Assembly: GCA_021779415.1 (NCBI GenBank)
Contig: JAJYAS010000009.1
Span: 1 to 16,675, forward strand
Origin: Bacillota bacterium
GTDB lineage: Bacteria; Bacillota_B; Desulfitobacteriia; Desulfitobacteriales; Desulfitobacteriaceae
Direction of reading: 5' to 3'
DNA length: 16,675 nt
Below the pieces are notes generated by a model. That model did not search any database. It worked only from the letters and a program-made list of their open reading frames with translations, and was not told the origin of the DNA. Within the stretch, counting starts at the first letter, position 1; each line of letters starts with the position of its first letter. This document shows, piece after piece, positions 6,649-13,383 of this stretch. The position numbers and the translations under genes were made by a program.

Positions 6649-6675
6649 CAAAAAGCTCTCCGCTTAGGAGAGCTT
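6649..6675 (-). terminator. Intrinsic terminator of the rnmV-rsmA operon
   Basis: On the minus strand AAGCTCTCC (6675-6667) pairs perfectly with GGAGAGCTT (6661-6653) around a 5-base loop, followed by a TTTTTGTAT tail. The rsmA stop codon (6666-6664) lies in the loop. Confidence 0.9.
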
Positions 6676-7494
6676 AAAAACCCTTGTTAACACTTGAAAC
6701 TCCTCAATACTCAATGATTCGGCTCTCCGCCCATCCGAGATTCCTGCGCTCTGCATCCGTTCAATAACTTCTTCCTTTTTCATCCCTAAGCCGCCAGCCA
6801 GAGAATTCCCTAAAGTTTTTCGTCGCTGACTAAAGGCTGCTTTGACCACCCGGAAAAAGTCCCTTTTATCCACGTCAAAGCCTTGATAAGGGCGAAGGTC
6901 CAATCTGATGACGGTAGAAGTAACTTTTGGAGCGGGCCAGAATGCACTTGGCAAAACATCCGTTACTTTTGTAACTTGAGCTGAAATCTGAACTGCAATT
7001 GACAATATACCATAGGTCTTGCTTCCTGGTGGTGCGGCAATCCGATCAGCCACTTCTTTCTGAACCATTATCGTCATCCCGCTTAAACTATCCCCTTGCT
7101 CAAGAAAGTGCATGATGAGTGGGCTTGAAATGTAGTAGGGTAAATTACCAACTAAATACCCTTTTTGTGCTCCCCACAACTCATCGAGATTCACCTTTAA
7201 AGCATCTTGATTGACAATCTCGATAGGGAGCCCTTTCAATTCCCGGTTAAGAATACTAATCTTTTGTTTATCTAACTCAACTGCCCACATTTTTTCCACC
7301 TTCGGGGCTAAGACCCGGGTTAATACCCCAAGACCAGGCCCAATTTCCACTAGTGGAACATCAGGCTGTAGGGTACAAGCTGATACAATCCTGTTAATTG
7401 CTTCATCACTCATCAGGAACACTTGGCCCATTGATTTATGGGCACGGGCCCCTCCTTTGACGAGTCGTAACGTATATTCAGCTGCGCTCTCCAT
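6664..7494 (-). CDS. rsmA: 16S rRNA dimethyladenosine transferase RsmA (KsgA)
   Basis: RsmA uses S-adenosylmethionine to dimethylate the two adjacent adenines (A1518 and A1519, E. coli numbering) of the 3'-terminal 16S rRNA hairpin during late 30S assembly. The 276-residue product has the SAM-binding motif I VEIGPGLGVLT (49-59), the catalytic NLPYYISSPL (117-126) and the C-terminal helical domain with FSQRRKTLGNSL. Motif X reads GQVFL (23-27), where most homologues have GQNFL. The ATG at 7494 has GGAGGAGG six bases upstream and the normal family N-terminus. An ATG 16 codons further up lies inside rnmV. It overlaps the end of rnmV by 17 bases, so the two are translationally close, as in B. subtilis (rnmV-ksgA). 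Confidence 0.95.
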   Translation of the reverse strand: MESAAEYTLRLVKGGARAHKSMGQVFLMSDEAINRIVSACTLQPDVPLVEIGPGLGVLTRVLAPKVEKMWAVELDKQKISILNRELKGLPIEIVNQDALKVNLDELWGAQKGYLVGNLPYYISSPLIMHFLEQGDSLSGMTIMVQKEVADRIAAPPGSKTYGILSIAVQISAQVTKVTDVLPSAFWPAPKVTSTVIRLDLRPYQGFDVDKRDFFRVVKAAFSQRRKTLGNSLAGGLGMKKEEVIERMQSAGISDGRRAESLSIEEFQVLTRVFKLS

Positions 7495-8029
7495 CACGAA
7501 CCTCCTCCATCGCTCGAAGAAACAACTCGCGTGATATTCCAAAACGGTTCAACCGATGTAAGCATTGTTTAGCATTGGTATCCCCTATTCCCAGCTTTCG
7601 TCCTAGTGCTAATCTGTAGTTGCTCGCTTGCTTTGATCCCACTAAACCAGCTGTGAATAGATCCTCCATTGTAAAATTCTCGCTGACTTTTCCCTGCTCT
7701 TGTTGAATATGGGCAAAAGCCTGACGTATGTCGTGGGGTGCTGCATTTTCGACCCCAATATCTCCTTGCTTGGTTGCAACTTTCCTCGTCAGATAAGTAT
7801 GTTTGGCCTGTGGAACATACGTCCTAATACGATTGCGAATTTGCTCTCCAACCGTATCGGGATCCGTCAGGACAATCACCCCTTGACGGGTTGCCACTTC
7901 TGCTATGTAATCCAACTTTTTCTTAGTCAACCCAAACCCTTCCGTCCAAATGACATCCACTTCCCCGAGGGCCTCGCGTACCGCATGTGCGTCATTTTTT
8001 CCTTCAACCACTATAAGTTCCTTTATCAT
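7478..8029 (-). CDS. rnmV: Ribonuclease M5 (5S rRNA maturation)
   Basis: RNase M5 trims 5S rRNA precursors at both ends, with help from ribosomal protein L18, in low-GC Gram-positives. The 183-residue protein has an N-terminal Toprim domain: VVEGKNDAHAV with the catalytic Glu9, then LTDPDTVGEQIR with Asp56 and Asp58. A C-terminal domain contains the family-typical FTMEDLFTAGLVG and ASNYRLALGRKLGIGDTNAKQ. Length and N-terminus agree with the family. The start has GGAGGAAG seven bases upstream. It is first in the operon with rsmA, and a sigma-A-like promoter precedes it. Confidence 0.95.
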   Translation of the reverse strand: MIKELIVVEGKNDAHAVREALGEVDVIWTEGFGLTKKKLDYIAEVATRQGVIVLTDPDTVGEQIRNRIRTYVPQAKHTYLTRKVATKQGDIGVENAAPHDIRQAFAHIQQEQGKVSENFTMEDLFTAGLVGSKQASNYRLALGRKLGIGDTNAKQCLHRLNRFGISRELFLRAMEEVRDGERS

Positions 8030-8056
8030 TCCTTGACTTCCTCCATTTCCCTCTCT

Positions 8057-8085
8057 ATCTTAACCGAGAATGTTCCAAGACTCAA
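8057..8085 (-). promoter_or_regulatory. Candidate sigma-A promoter of rnmV-rsmA
   Basis: On the minus strand TTGAGT (8085-8080), 17 bases, then TAAGAT (8062-8057), about 28 bases before the rnmV start. Each box matches the consensus at four of six positions. Confidence 0.4.
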
Positions 8086-8104
8086 ATTTTGGAGTAGGAA
8101 ACTT

Positions 8105-8141
8105 ACAAAGGACGAAAGAAAATGCCTCTTTCGTCCTTTGA
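8105..8141 (-). terminator. Hairpin after the GH18 gene, probable terminator
   Basis: CAAAGGACGAAAG (8106-8118) and CTTTCGTCCTTTG (8128-8140) are a perfect 13-bp inverted repeat, about 26 bases after the GH18 stop. The minus-strand tail (TAAGTTTCC) is only moderately T-rich. The position between two transcription units supports a terminator. Confidence 0.6.
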
Positions 8142-8166
8142 TTGTAGAGTTTAACCTCTATTGTTA

Positions 8167-9336
8167 TTATTTCTTCGTTTCTTTATTCGTACCAAACGTT
8201 TTTATTAGTGAATCCCAAATCGCAGGATCCTCCATTCCCAAACGCCAAATTGCAACCCCATGCAACTTATGTTTGAGCGCATAATCCATTTTTATCTTTA
8301 AACTGGCTGCGTTCTCGAAGAAGACTTCATGTCGAACTCCATTGGCTGTATAGGTAAATTGCGGAACCTTTGCACTAGGATCGGTAAGGATCTGTACCCC
8401 ATGTTTTTTAGCCCGATCAATAGTTTGACTGTGAGAAAGATAATCTGGCATGAGGGGCTTGTTCGATCCCCAGTCATAGGAGTAGACGGGGAGACCCATC
8501 ACAATTTTCTCTTTAGGTATTTTTCCAACTGCAAAGGTAATTACTCGATCCACCCAGCCTTGTGAGGCAACGGGTCCTTGGGTCGTTCCTAGTCCATGCT
8601 CATCATATGTCATTAGAATGATTTGGTCGGCAGCCTTCCCAATCGCCGCATAATCATAAGCACCTGACCACAAATCAGAAGGATAATCCACAAATTTAGC
8701 TGGAATAGAGATGTTCAAAACTTTATCTTTGGCTTTTAACGCTTTTCCCAGCTCAGCCACAAAGGCAGAAAAGTTGTTGCGATCTCCAGGAGGGGTCTTT
8801 TCTATGTCCACAGAAATTCCGTCCCAGCCATCTTTTGTCGTCAAATTGACCAGGTTTGTCACTAAGTTAGCCCTAACTGCAGGATTGGATAAAACACGGT
8901 GAGCAAGGTTGGCATCAAAGCCAACACTCCCTGATAAATTCATGTTATGCACCAGTGCATAGGCTTTGGACCCACTTTTTTGGGCTTTCTGCTTAATACT
9001 TAAATCGACTTTACCATTCGGAATGACTTTACCCGTTGAATCAAAGGAGTACCAGAAAAAAGCAACCTCATCCAATAATTTTGCATTTTTGACCATCGAA
9101 TCCTTTGAACCAGGGGTTGGTCCTTCGGGATCAGTGTAAAATCCCATAACCACACGCTTCTCAGACCCTATTACGGAATCTCGTGTTGCACCAGCCTCTG
9201 CTTCCGGCGGTTTTGTGCTTTGTGTGGTCTTCTCTGGGGTGTTAGGAGAAGCAGGTGGGGATACATTAGTACAACCTGTCAAGGCAAGGCCCAAAATAAG
9301 GGCACTGCTCATCGTAAAAGTCAGAAACCGTTTCAT
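8167..9336 (-). CDS. GH18 family lipoprotein, putative spore cortex/peptidoglycan glycosidase
   Basis: The predicted start gives a lipoprotein signal peptide, MKRFLTFTMSSALILGLALTGC, with Cys22 the lipidated residue. A disordered Ser/Thr/Pro linker follows to about residue 55. The rest is a glycoside hydrolase 18 barrel of the YaaH/SleL/YdhD type, whose known members cleave N-acetylglucosaminyl bonds in spore cortex. The catalytic signature is GWDGISVDIEK, with Glu179 as the acid. ILMTYDEHG and the C-terminal GVAIWRLGMEDPAIW are typical substrate-pocket strands. No LysM repeats are present, unlike YaaH. I chose ATG 9336 over ATG 9357 because AAGGAG (9354-9349) lies before it, although the 12-base spacing is long. 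The upstream ATG has no ribosome binding site. It is flanked by cwlD upstream and rnmV downstream, with a candidate mother-cell promoter. Confidence 0.85.
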   Translation of the reverse strand: MKRFLTFTMSSALILGLALTGCTNVSPPASPNTPEKTTQSTKPPEAEAGATRDSVIGSEKRVVMGFYTDPEGPTPGSKDSMVKNAKLLDEVAFFWYSFDSTGKVIPNGKVDLSIKQKAQKSGSKAYALVHNMNLSGSVGFDANLAHRVLSNPAVRANLVTNLVNLTTKDGWDGISVDIEKTPPGDRNNFSAFVAELGKALKAKDKVLNISIPAKFVDYPSDLWSGAYDYAAIGKAADQIILMTYDEHGLGTTQGPVASQGWVDRVITFAVGKIPKEKIVMGLPVYSYDWGSNKPLMPDYLSHSQTIDRAKKHGVQILTDPSAKVPQFTYTANGVRHEVFFENAASLKIKMDYALKHKLHGVAIWRLGMEDPAIWDSLIKTFGTNKETKK

Positions 9337-9397
9337 GTTGCGCTTCAACTCCTTCATCTAGATTCGGTAACTGACTTTATTTTCCCCGCTTCAAAGG

Positions 9398-9426
9398 ACG
9401 TTATGTATCCGAATAATAAGCGTTAT
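9398..9426 (-). promoter_or_regulatory. Candidate mother-cell (sigma-E/K) promoter of the GH18 gene
   Basis: On the minus strand CATAACGT (9405-9398) fits CATAnnnT. AC lies exactly 16 bases upstream (sigma-K-like) and ATA 18 bases upstream (sigma-E-like). It is about 60 bases before the chosen start. Motif evidence only. Confidence 0.4.
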
Positions 9427-9440
9427 ATATCTATTTTAGG

Positions 9441-10151
9441 TTAATTTTGGATTTCGAAATTATTGGCAATTCCTTTAGCAATAGCTCGGGATAGTTGTTC
9501 TTGGTACCACGATTGCTGAAGTTTCTTCCGCTCCTTTGGGCTGGATAAATAGCCAACTTCTACTATAACAGCAGGCATACTCGTGTTTTTGATAACATAG
9601 AAATCTCCAGGCTTGGCAATTCTACGATTCATTCCCGGTATTTTAATCAATTCTTGCTGAATCAATTCGGCTAAATTTTTTCCAGGCTCAGACCGATAAT
9701 GATAAAACGTCTCCGCACCTGATTGCTGCCCCGATGCTGTTGCATTAACATGCAGACTGACAAAGACATCCGCTTTGGCTTCCTTCGCCAATTCAATGCG
9801 TCGATTTAAGTCAATTTGCTTCTTTATCGTTTTTCCTCTGACCCCATCCGGTACATAATCAATATCTTCTTCTCGAGTGAGAAAAACTTCAACTCCACTT
9901 GGACCAAGCATTTCCTTAACCTTTTGTGCAATCTGAAGATTAATTTCTTTTTCATAAACACCCTGAGAAGTGATCGTTCCGGGATCATATCCTCCGTGCC
10001 CCGGATCGAGCATCACTACGTGGTGGCCTCCAAATTGACTAACCACAGCACTCGATCCCTGCCAAAATACCGAAACCATTAGCATTCCCATAACGCCCAT
10101 TACCAGTACAACCGCAGATTTTTTACCCAAGATCACCATAGGCCATCGCAT
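9441..10151 (-). CDS. cwlD: N-acetylmuramoyl-L-alanine amidase CwlD
   Basis: CwlD removes the peptide from muramic acid in cortex peptidoglycan; with PdaA this yields the muramic-delta-lactam that marks cortex for germination lysis. The 236-residue protein has an N-terminal membrane anchor or signal (hydrophobic about 12-30) and an Amidase_3 domain from about 43. Zinc ligands and catalytic residues are visible: His52 in LDPGHGGYDPG, Glu67 in YEKEINLQIA, His134 in SLHVNA and Glu198 in VIVEVGYLSS. There are no SPOR, SH3 or amidase-binding repeats, which fits CwlD rather than a vegetative autolysin. GGGGGAG lies shortly before the ATG. A well-spaced sigma-E-type promoter lies upstream; B. subtilis cwlD is sporulation-controlled. 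The genomic neighbour differs from Bacillus, where cwlD lies elsewhere. Confidence 0.88.
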   Translation of the reverse strand: MRWPMVILGKKSAVVLVMGVMGMLMVSVFWQGSSAVVSQFGGHHVVMLDPGHGGYDPGTITSQGVYEKEINLQIAQKVKEMLGPSGVEVFLTREEDIDYVPDGVRGKTIKKQIDLNRRIELAKEAKADVFVSLHVNATASGQQSGAETFYHYRSEPGKNLAELIQQELIKIPGMNRRIAKPGDFYVIKNTSMPAVIVEVGYLSSPKERKKLQQSWYQEQLSRAIAKGIANNFEIQN

Positions 10152-10180
10152 TCAGCACTCCCCCGTTTCCATAGTATTAA

Positions 10181-10207
10181 AGAGTATGTGCTGATAAATC
10201 AAGTTAT
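10181..10207 (-). promoter_or_regulatory. Candidate sigma-E promoter of cwlD
   Basis: On the minus strand ATA (10207-10205), 16 bases, then CATACTCT (10188-10181). This agrees with the sigma-E pattern ATA, about 16 bases, CATACAAT at the key positions. The box is 29 bases before the ATG. Confidence 0.5.
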
Positions 10208-10223
10208 AACTTTTGACGAACCT

Positions 10224-10260
10224 AAAGAAAAGAAAGCCCCCGCTTTTGCAAGCGAAGGCT
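10224..10260 (-). terminator. Intrinsic terminator of yabE
   Basis: On the minus strand AGCCTTCGCTT (10260-10250) pairs with AAGCGGGGGCT (10245-10235), two of the pairs being U-G, around a 4-base loop. The tail is TTCTTTTCTTT. It lies about 20 bases after the yabE stop. Confidence 0.85.
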
Positions 10261-10280
10261 ACTCAAAAAATCAAACGAAA

Positions 10281-11453
10281 CTATTTAACATACACCATGA
10301 CTTTGCGAACACCCCATGCTGCCGCTGCCTCTTGAGAATTCATGTAAAGGTCGATTTTGTTACCTCTGATTGCTCCACCAGTATCTAAGGCACGAGCCTC
10401 TCCATAACCATCAACATAGACGTTCTTACCGAGTGAAATCACACTAGGGTCAACTGCAATGATTCCCCAACGGACATCTGCCCCTGTTGCTGTTGTGCCA
10501 CCAGGCTCACAATAGGCTGTCGCTGTCATGACATAGGCACGCTTGAAATTAATAACACTACCGCCCCGTGAAATTGAAGTTTGTGCGCCACGAGAAACCA
10601 CTTGATTGGAAGGAGTTACAACCACACGCTGACCTAGTACCTCACGATCAACCTCTTTGCCATCTTCTAACGTCAGCTTTACCGTCTGCTCTTGAAGGCC
10701 GTTTGAACCGCGACTGACAATCTTATCCGGTAACCCGACAGGATAATCCCCTGGCTGGGTAACAATCTGAAAAGGGACCTCGCTTTTAACGGTTTCTATT
10801 CGTTCCGCAACCCGAACTACATGCACCTGCTCATTCGCCGCCAGCATGTGATCAAGAGGCAACGAGACTTTGTCCATGACTCCCAAGACAATGCCAAGTT
10901 TCTTGAGCGCATCTGCCACGGTTCGTGGTGCAATATAGGTATTTTCATTCTTGCCATCCGCACTCACGAGAATGGGGATAGTCCTACGCACTTTAATCTC
11001 CATTTGATCTGTGATAACCGTGTTACGTGGGACATTAACTTCATCAACATCTTTAATCTGAAGTCCGAAACGCTTCGACAAATCGGCAAGAGCCTCTCCA
11101 ACAGTTTTTGCTGAAGTCCGTGTCACAAAATTCTGTTCATCTACTGAGAGATGAACTGGCACACTCCTCGAAATTTCTATTGTCAATCCCTTAGTGATCT
11201 TTGTGTCACGAGAAGGGGTTACGATATCTTCAGGATAAGTCTCCAAATTTGAATGGGCAAGTGCCTGACCGACCGTCCCAAAAATCGTCGTAATTTGGAC
11301 CGTTTTTCCGTCAATGTGGGCATCTATTGTTTTAGCATTATATGAGAGTGTCCCAATTGCAATGAGCAAGCTTACAAGGACGGCAACGACCATTTGAGCA
11401 ATACGAGACGTCCGAACCAAGGATAAAACCTGGGTTCGAGTTAACACAAACAT
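10281..11453 (-). CDS. yabE: YabE: DUF348-G5-3D cell-wall protein
   Basis: YabE resembles resuscitation-promoting factor/Sps proteins of Firmicutes and is thought to cleave or remodel peptidoglycan outside the cell. The 390-residue product has one N-terminal membrane segment (about 18-38). Three DUF348 repeats (about 41-98, 99-158 and 160-215) follow, then a G5 domain (about 216-290) and a C-terminal 3D domain (about 305-390). The three conserved aspartates are visible: Asp335 in IAVDP, Asp357 in ALDTGGAIRG and Asp368 in NKIDLYM. The start has GGAGGG five bases upstream. A strong sigma-A-like promoter lies before it and a terminator after it, so it is probably monocistronic. Its place between tatD and rnmV is the conserved one. 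Confidence 0.93.
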   Translation of the reverse strand: MFVLTRTQVLSLVRTSRIAQMVVAVLVSLLIAIGTLSYNAKTIDAHIDGKTVQITTIFGTVGQALAHSNLETYPEDIVTPSRDTKITKGLTIEISRSVPVHLSVDEQNFVTRTSAKTVGEALADLSKRFGLQIKDVDEVNVPRNTVITDQMEIKVRRTIPILVSADGKNENTYIAPRTVADALKKLGIVLGVMDKVSLPLDHMLAANEQVHVVRVAERIETVKSEVPFQIVTQPGDYPVGLPDKIVSRGSNGLQEQTVKLTLEDGKEVDREVLGQRVVVTPSNQVVSRGAQTSISRGGSVINFKRAYVMTATAYCEPGGTTATGADVRWGIIAVDPSVISLGKNVYVDGYGEARALDTGGAIRGNKIDLYMNSQEAAAAWGVRKVMVYVK

Positions 11454-11489
11454 TGAATCCCTCCAAAAACCAAATAATCTAGCAACTTC

Positions 11490-11518
11490 ATTTTAATAGA
11501 TAAGTAGTCTGTTGTCAA
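11490..11518 (-). promoter_or_regulatory. Sigma-A-type promoter of yabE
   Basis: On the minus strand TTGACA (11518-11513), 17 bases, then TAAAAT (11495-11490). The -35 is perfect, the -10 matches five of six, and the leader is about 30 bases. Confidence 0.7.
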
Positions 11519-11530
11519 AATTATTTTACA

Positions 11531-12553
11531 TTATATGGAATTTAATACATAAATATGAACAGGCCTTCTTCCCCAGTCGATACACTGACGTAAGCTCGAG
11601 AAGAACACATCAATCCGATTTCCTCGAATATCCCCCCCTGTATCTGCAGCTATAGCATATCCGTACCCTTCCACGTAGACCTTGCTTCCCATAGCAATGA
11701 CCTTCGGATCGACCGCAATTAACCCTTCTCGTGGTTCAACACCTGTAGCCGTTTTGTTGCCAGTATGCGTGTAAGCCGTCGATTCAACGGTCAGTGTCTT
11801 TTTTATGTTCAATTTATCTAATTCGGGGGGTTCTTCGGCAACTGATTCAGGTCTTTGAATAACCACTTTTTTCTTGGGAACTGGTTTGGAATTCTGAATA
11901 ATTACTTCCTTCTTCGGGCTTATAAGCTCGTAAGAAGATTGCACTTGTTGATCCACAGGGTTTCCTCCGACCTCAAACGTTTTCACTACCCTGCGATATA
12001 TTCCCTTTTCCCCTACCTCCTGTATCTTACTTTTACCGGGAAGAAGTTCATCAGATTCTACATATTGAGTTTCGAATGGGATTTCTTTATCTTCAATTTT
12101 TGTAGTGCTAGTCAACCTATTACTAGCTTCCTGGGTTACTATTGCTTCTTGGCCTATTTCTACTCCTTTGCTTGCACTTACTTCTTGGCCTGTTCCTACC
12201 TCTTGTATAACCTTTTCTTCTGGGCTATTAGAGTTCTTATCCAGCACCCCCTGGCTAACTGTACCCCGGCTGGCTAATCCTCTGCTGATTTTTCCTTGAG
12301 CAAGTATTCGGCTATTCTGATTAAGTGCCCTCAGTCTGAATTCCGAAAAGCCTACATCTAAACCCGATTCCTTTGAGTCTAAGGACTGTTTAGCTACCTG
12401 AACTGGTAGTTGTGTAGTTTGCGTTTTATCCGAAGTGGTCAGCGTTGAATACTGCGTACCGACAGCCAACACTGCAAGCCCGCCAATGTACGAGCTCCAC
12501 GTTCGCGTTGCACGCCAATAATCGGAATAGGTGGTAACCGGTAGCAAATACAT
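11531..12553 (-). CDS. G5-3D domain cell-wall protein, YabE paralogue
   Basis: The 340-residue protein ends in a 3D domain (about 252-340) with the three aspartates Asp282 (IAVDPK), Asp304 (AADTGGDIRG) and Asp315 (NRIDVFF). A G5 domain (about 152-221; IPFETQYVESDELLPGKSK onwards) precedes it. Residues 20-40 are weakly hydrophobic and may anchor or export the protein. Residues 45-150 are a low-complexity Ser/Gln/Gly linker. It lacks the DUF348 repeats of neighbouring yabE. A function in peptidoglycan hydrolysis is inferred from the 3D domain. The ATG at 12553 has AAGGGGGG five bases upstream; a GTG six codons earlier contains that site within its reading frame and is rejected. It follows the tatD terminator by about 35 bases and precedes yabE by 77. 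No clear promoter of its own is seen, and its minus-strand order suggests an origin by duplication. Confidence 0.88.
   Translation of the reverse strand: MYLLPVTTYSDYWRATRTWSSYIGGLAVLAVGTQYSTLTTSDKTQTTQLPVQVAKQSLDSKESGLDVGFSEFRLRALNQNSRILAQGKISRGLASRGTVSQGVLDKNSNSPEEKVIQEVGTGQEVSASKGVEIGQEAIVTQEASNRLTSTTKIEDKEIPFETQYVESDELLPGKSKIQEVGEKGIYRRVVKTFEVGGNPVDQQVQSSYELISPKKEVIIQNSKPVPKKKVVIQRPESVAEEPPELDKLNIKKTLTVESTAYTHTGNKTATGVEPREGLIAVDPKVIAMGSKVYVEGYGYAIAADTGGDIRGNRIDVFFSSLRQCIDWGRRPVHIYVLNSI
12146..12200 (-). repeat. Short tandem repeat in the linker of the G5-3D gene
   Basis: Two 19-base copies of CTTCTTGGCCTRTTYCTAC (plus strand) lie 36 bases apart, at 12146-12164 and 12182-12200, with two differences. 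In protein they encode VGTGQEV and VEIGQEA, so a 12-codon unit has probably been duplicated. Confidence 0.6.
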
Positions 12554-12588
12554 TTTATCCCCCCTTAACACAACCTATGATGCGAACT

Positions 12589-12616
12589 AAAAAAAAGAAC
12601 CTTCTAACGAAGGTCC
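12589..12616 (-). terminator. Intrinsic terminator of metG-tatD
   Basis: On the minus strand GGACCTTC (12616-12609) pairs with GAAGGTTC (12604-12597), one of the pairs being G-U, around a GTTA loop. Eight T's follow. The tatD stop codon (12606-12604) lies at the loop and 3' arm. Confidence 0.9.
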
Positions 12617-13383
12617 TTTTTTACAAGCTTAAAAATTTTTTCCGCATTGCGCATAGTCTGCAAAGCAACGTCTTCAAACGGTAAGTTTCTGATCTCAGCA
12701 ATTTTCTTAACAATTTCTCTTACATATGTTGGCTCATTGCGCTTTCCTCTGCGAGGTTCGGGGGTCAAATAAGGAGAATCAGTCTCTACCAAGATACGAT
12801 CAATTGGGACATGTTCGGCCACTTCAACGGTATGCCGAGCATTTTTAAACGTCACTGGTCCAGCAAAAGATAGATAAAATCCTAGCTCCAGAAGAATATT
12901 TGCCATTTCCCGTGACCCAGAATAACAGTGGAATACCCCCCCCCATTTTGGGGGATGGGCCTTAACAATCTCCAAAACATCCTGATGGGCATCCCGATTA
13001 TGAATTACGATAGGCAAGCCCACCTCATTGGCCAATTTAATTTGTTGAATAAACATTTCTTTTTGAATCGAGCGCGGCGAAAGATCCCGATAATAATCTA
13101 ATCCGATCTCGCCCCAGGCTAATACCTTTGGTTGTTTCGCCAACCCTTTAAGCTTTTCCCAAGTTTCGGCTGTAATTCCTTCGGCATTGTGAGGATGTAT
13201 GCCAATCGCAGCATACATAAAATCGTAGTCTTGAGAGAGTTTCACAGATCGTTCCGATGAAGCGAGATCATATCCGACATTTGTCACGCGCGAAATCCCG
13301 GAGGATTTCATTCGCATCACGACTTCTTGAAAGTCCTCAGAAAAGTCAGGATCATCTAAATGTGCATGTGTATCCCAAATCAT
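12604..13383 (-). CDS. tatD: TatD family metal-dependent deoxyribonuclease (YabD)
   Basis: TatD proteins are metal-dependent DNases/hydrolases with an amidohydrolase TIM barrel. The 259-residue product shows the metal-binding set. His6 and His8 lie in DTHAHLDD, Glu92 in GEIGLDYY, His128 in IHNRD, His152 in FHCYSG and Asp202 in ETDSPYL. PEPRRGKRNEP near 208-218 is also family-typical. Start and upstream stop overlap (ATGA), with GGAGGGG about ten bases before the ATG, so it is translationally coupled to metG. This pairing is conserved in Firmicutes. Codons for KWGGVF near 147 contain a run of nine G's. Confidence 0.94.
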   Translation of the reverse strand: MIWDTHAHLDDPDFSEDFQEVVMRMKSSGISRVTNVGYDLASSERSVKLSQDYDFMYAAIGIHPHNAEGITAETWEKLKGLAKQPKVLAWGEIGLDYYRDLSPRSIQKEMFIQQIKLANEVGLPIVIHNRDAHQDVLEIVKAHPPKWGGVFHCYSGSREMANILLELGFYLSFAGPVTFKNARHTVEVAEHVPIDRILVETDSPYLTPEPRRGKRNEPTYVREIVKKIAEIRNLPFEDVALQTMRNAEKIFKLVKKDLR

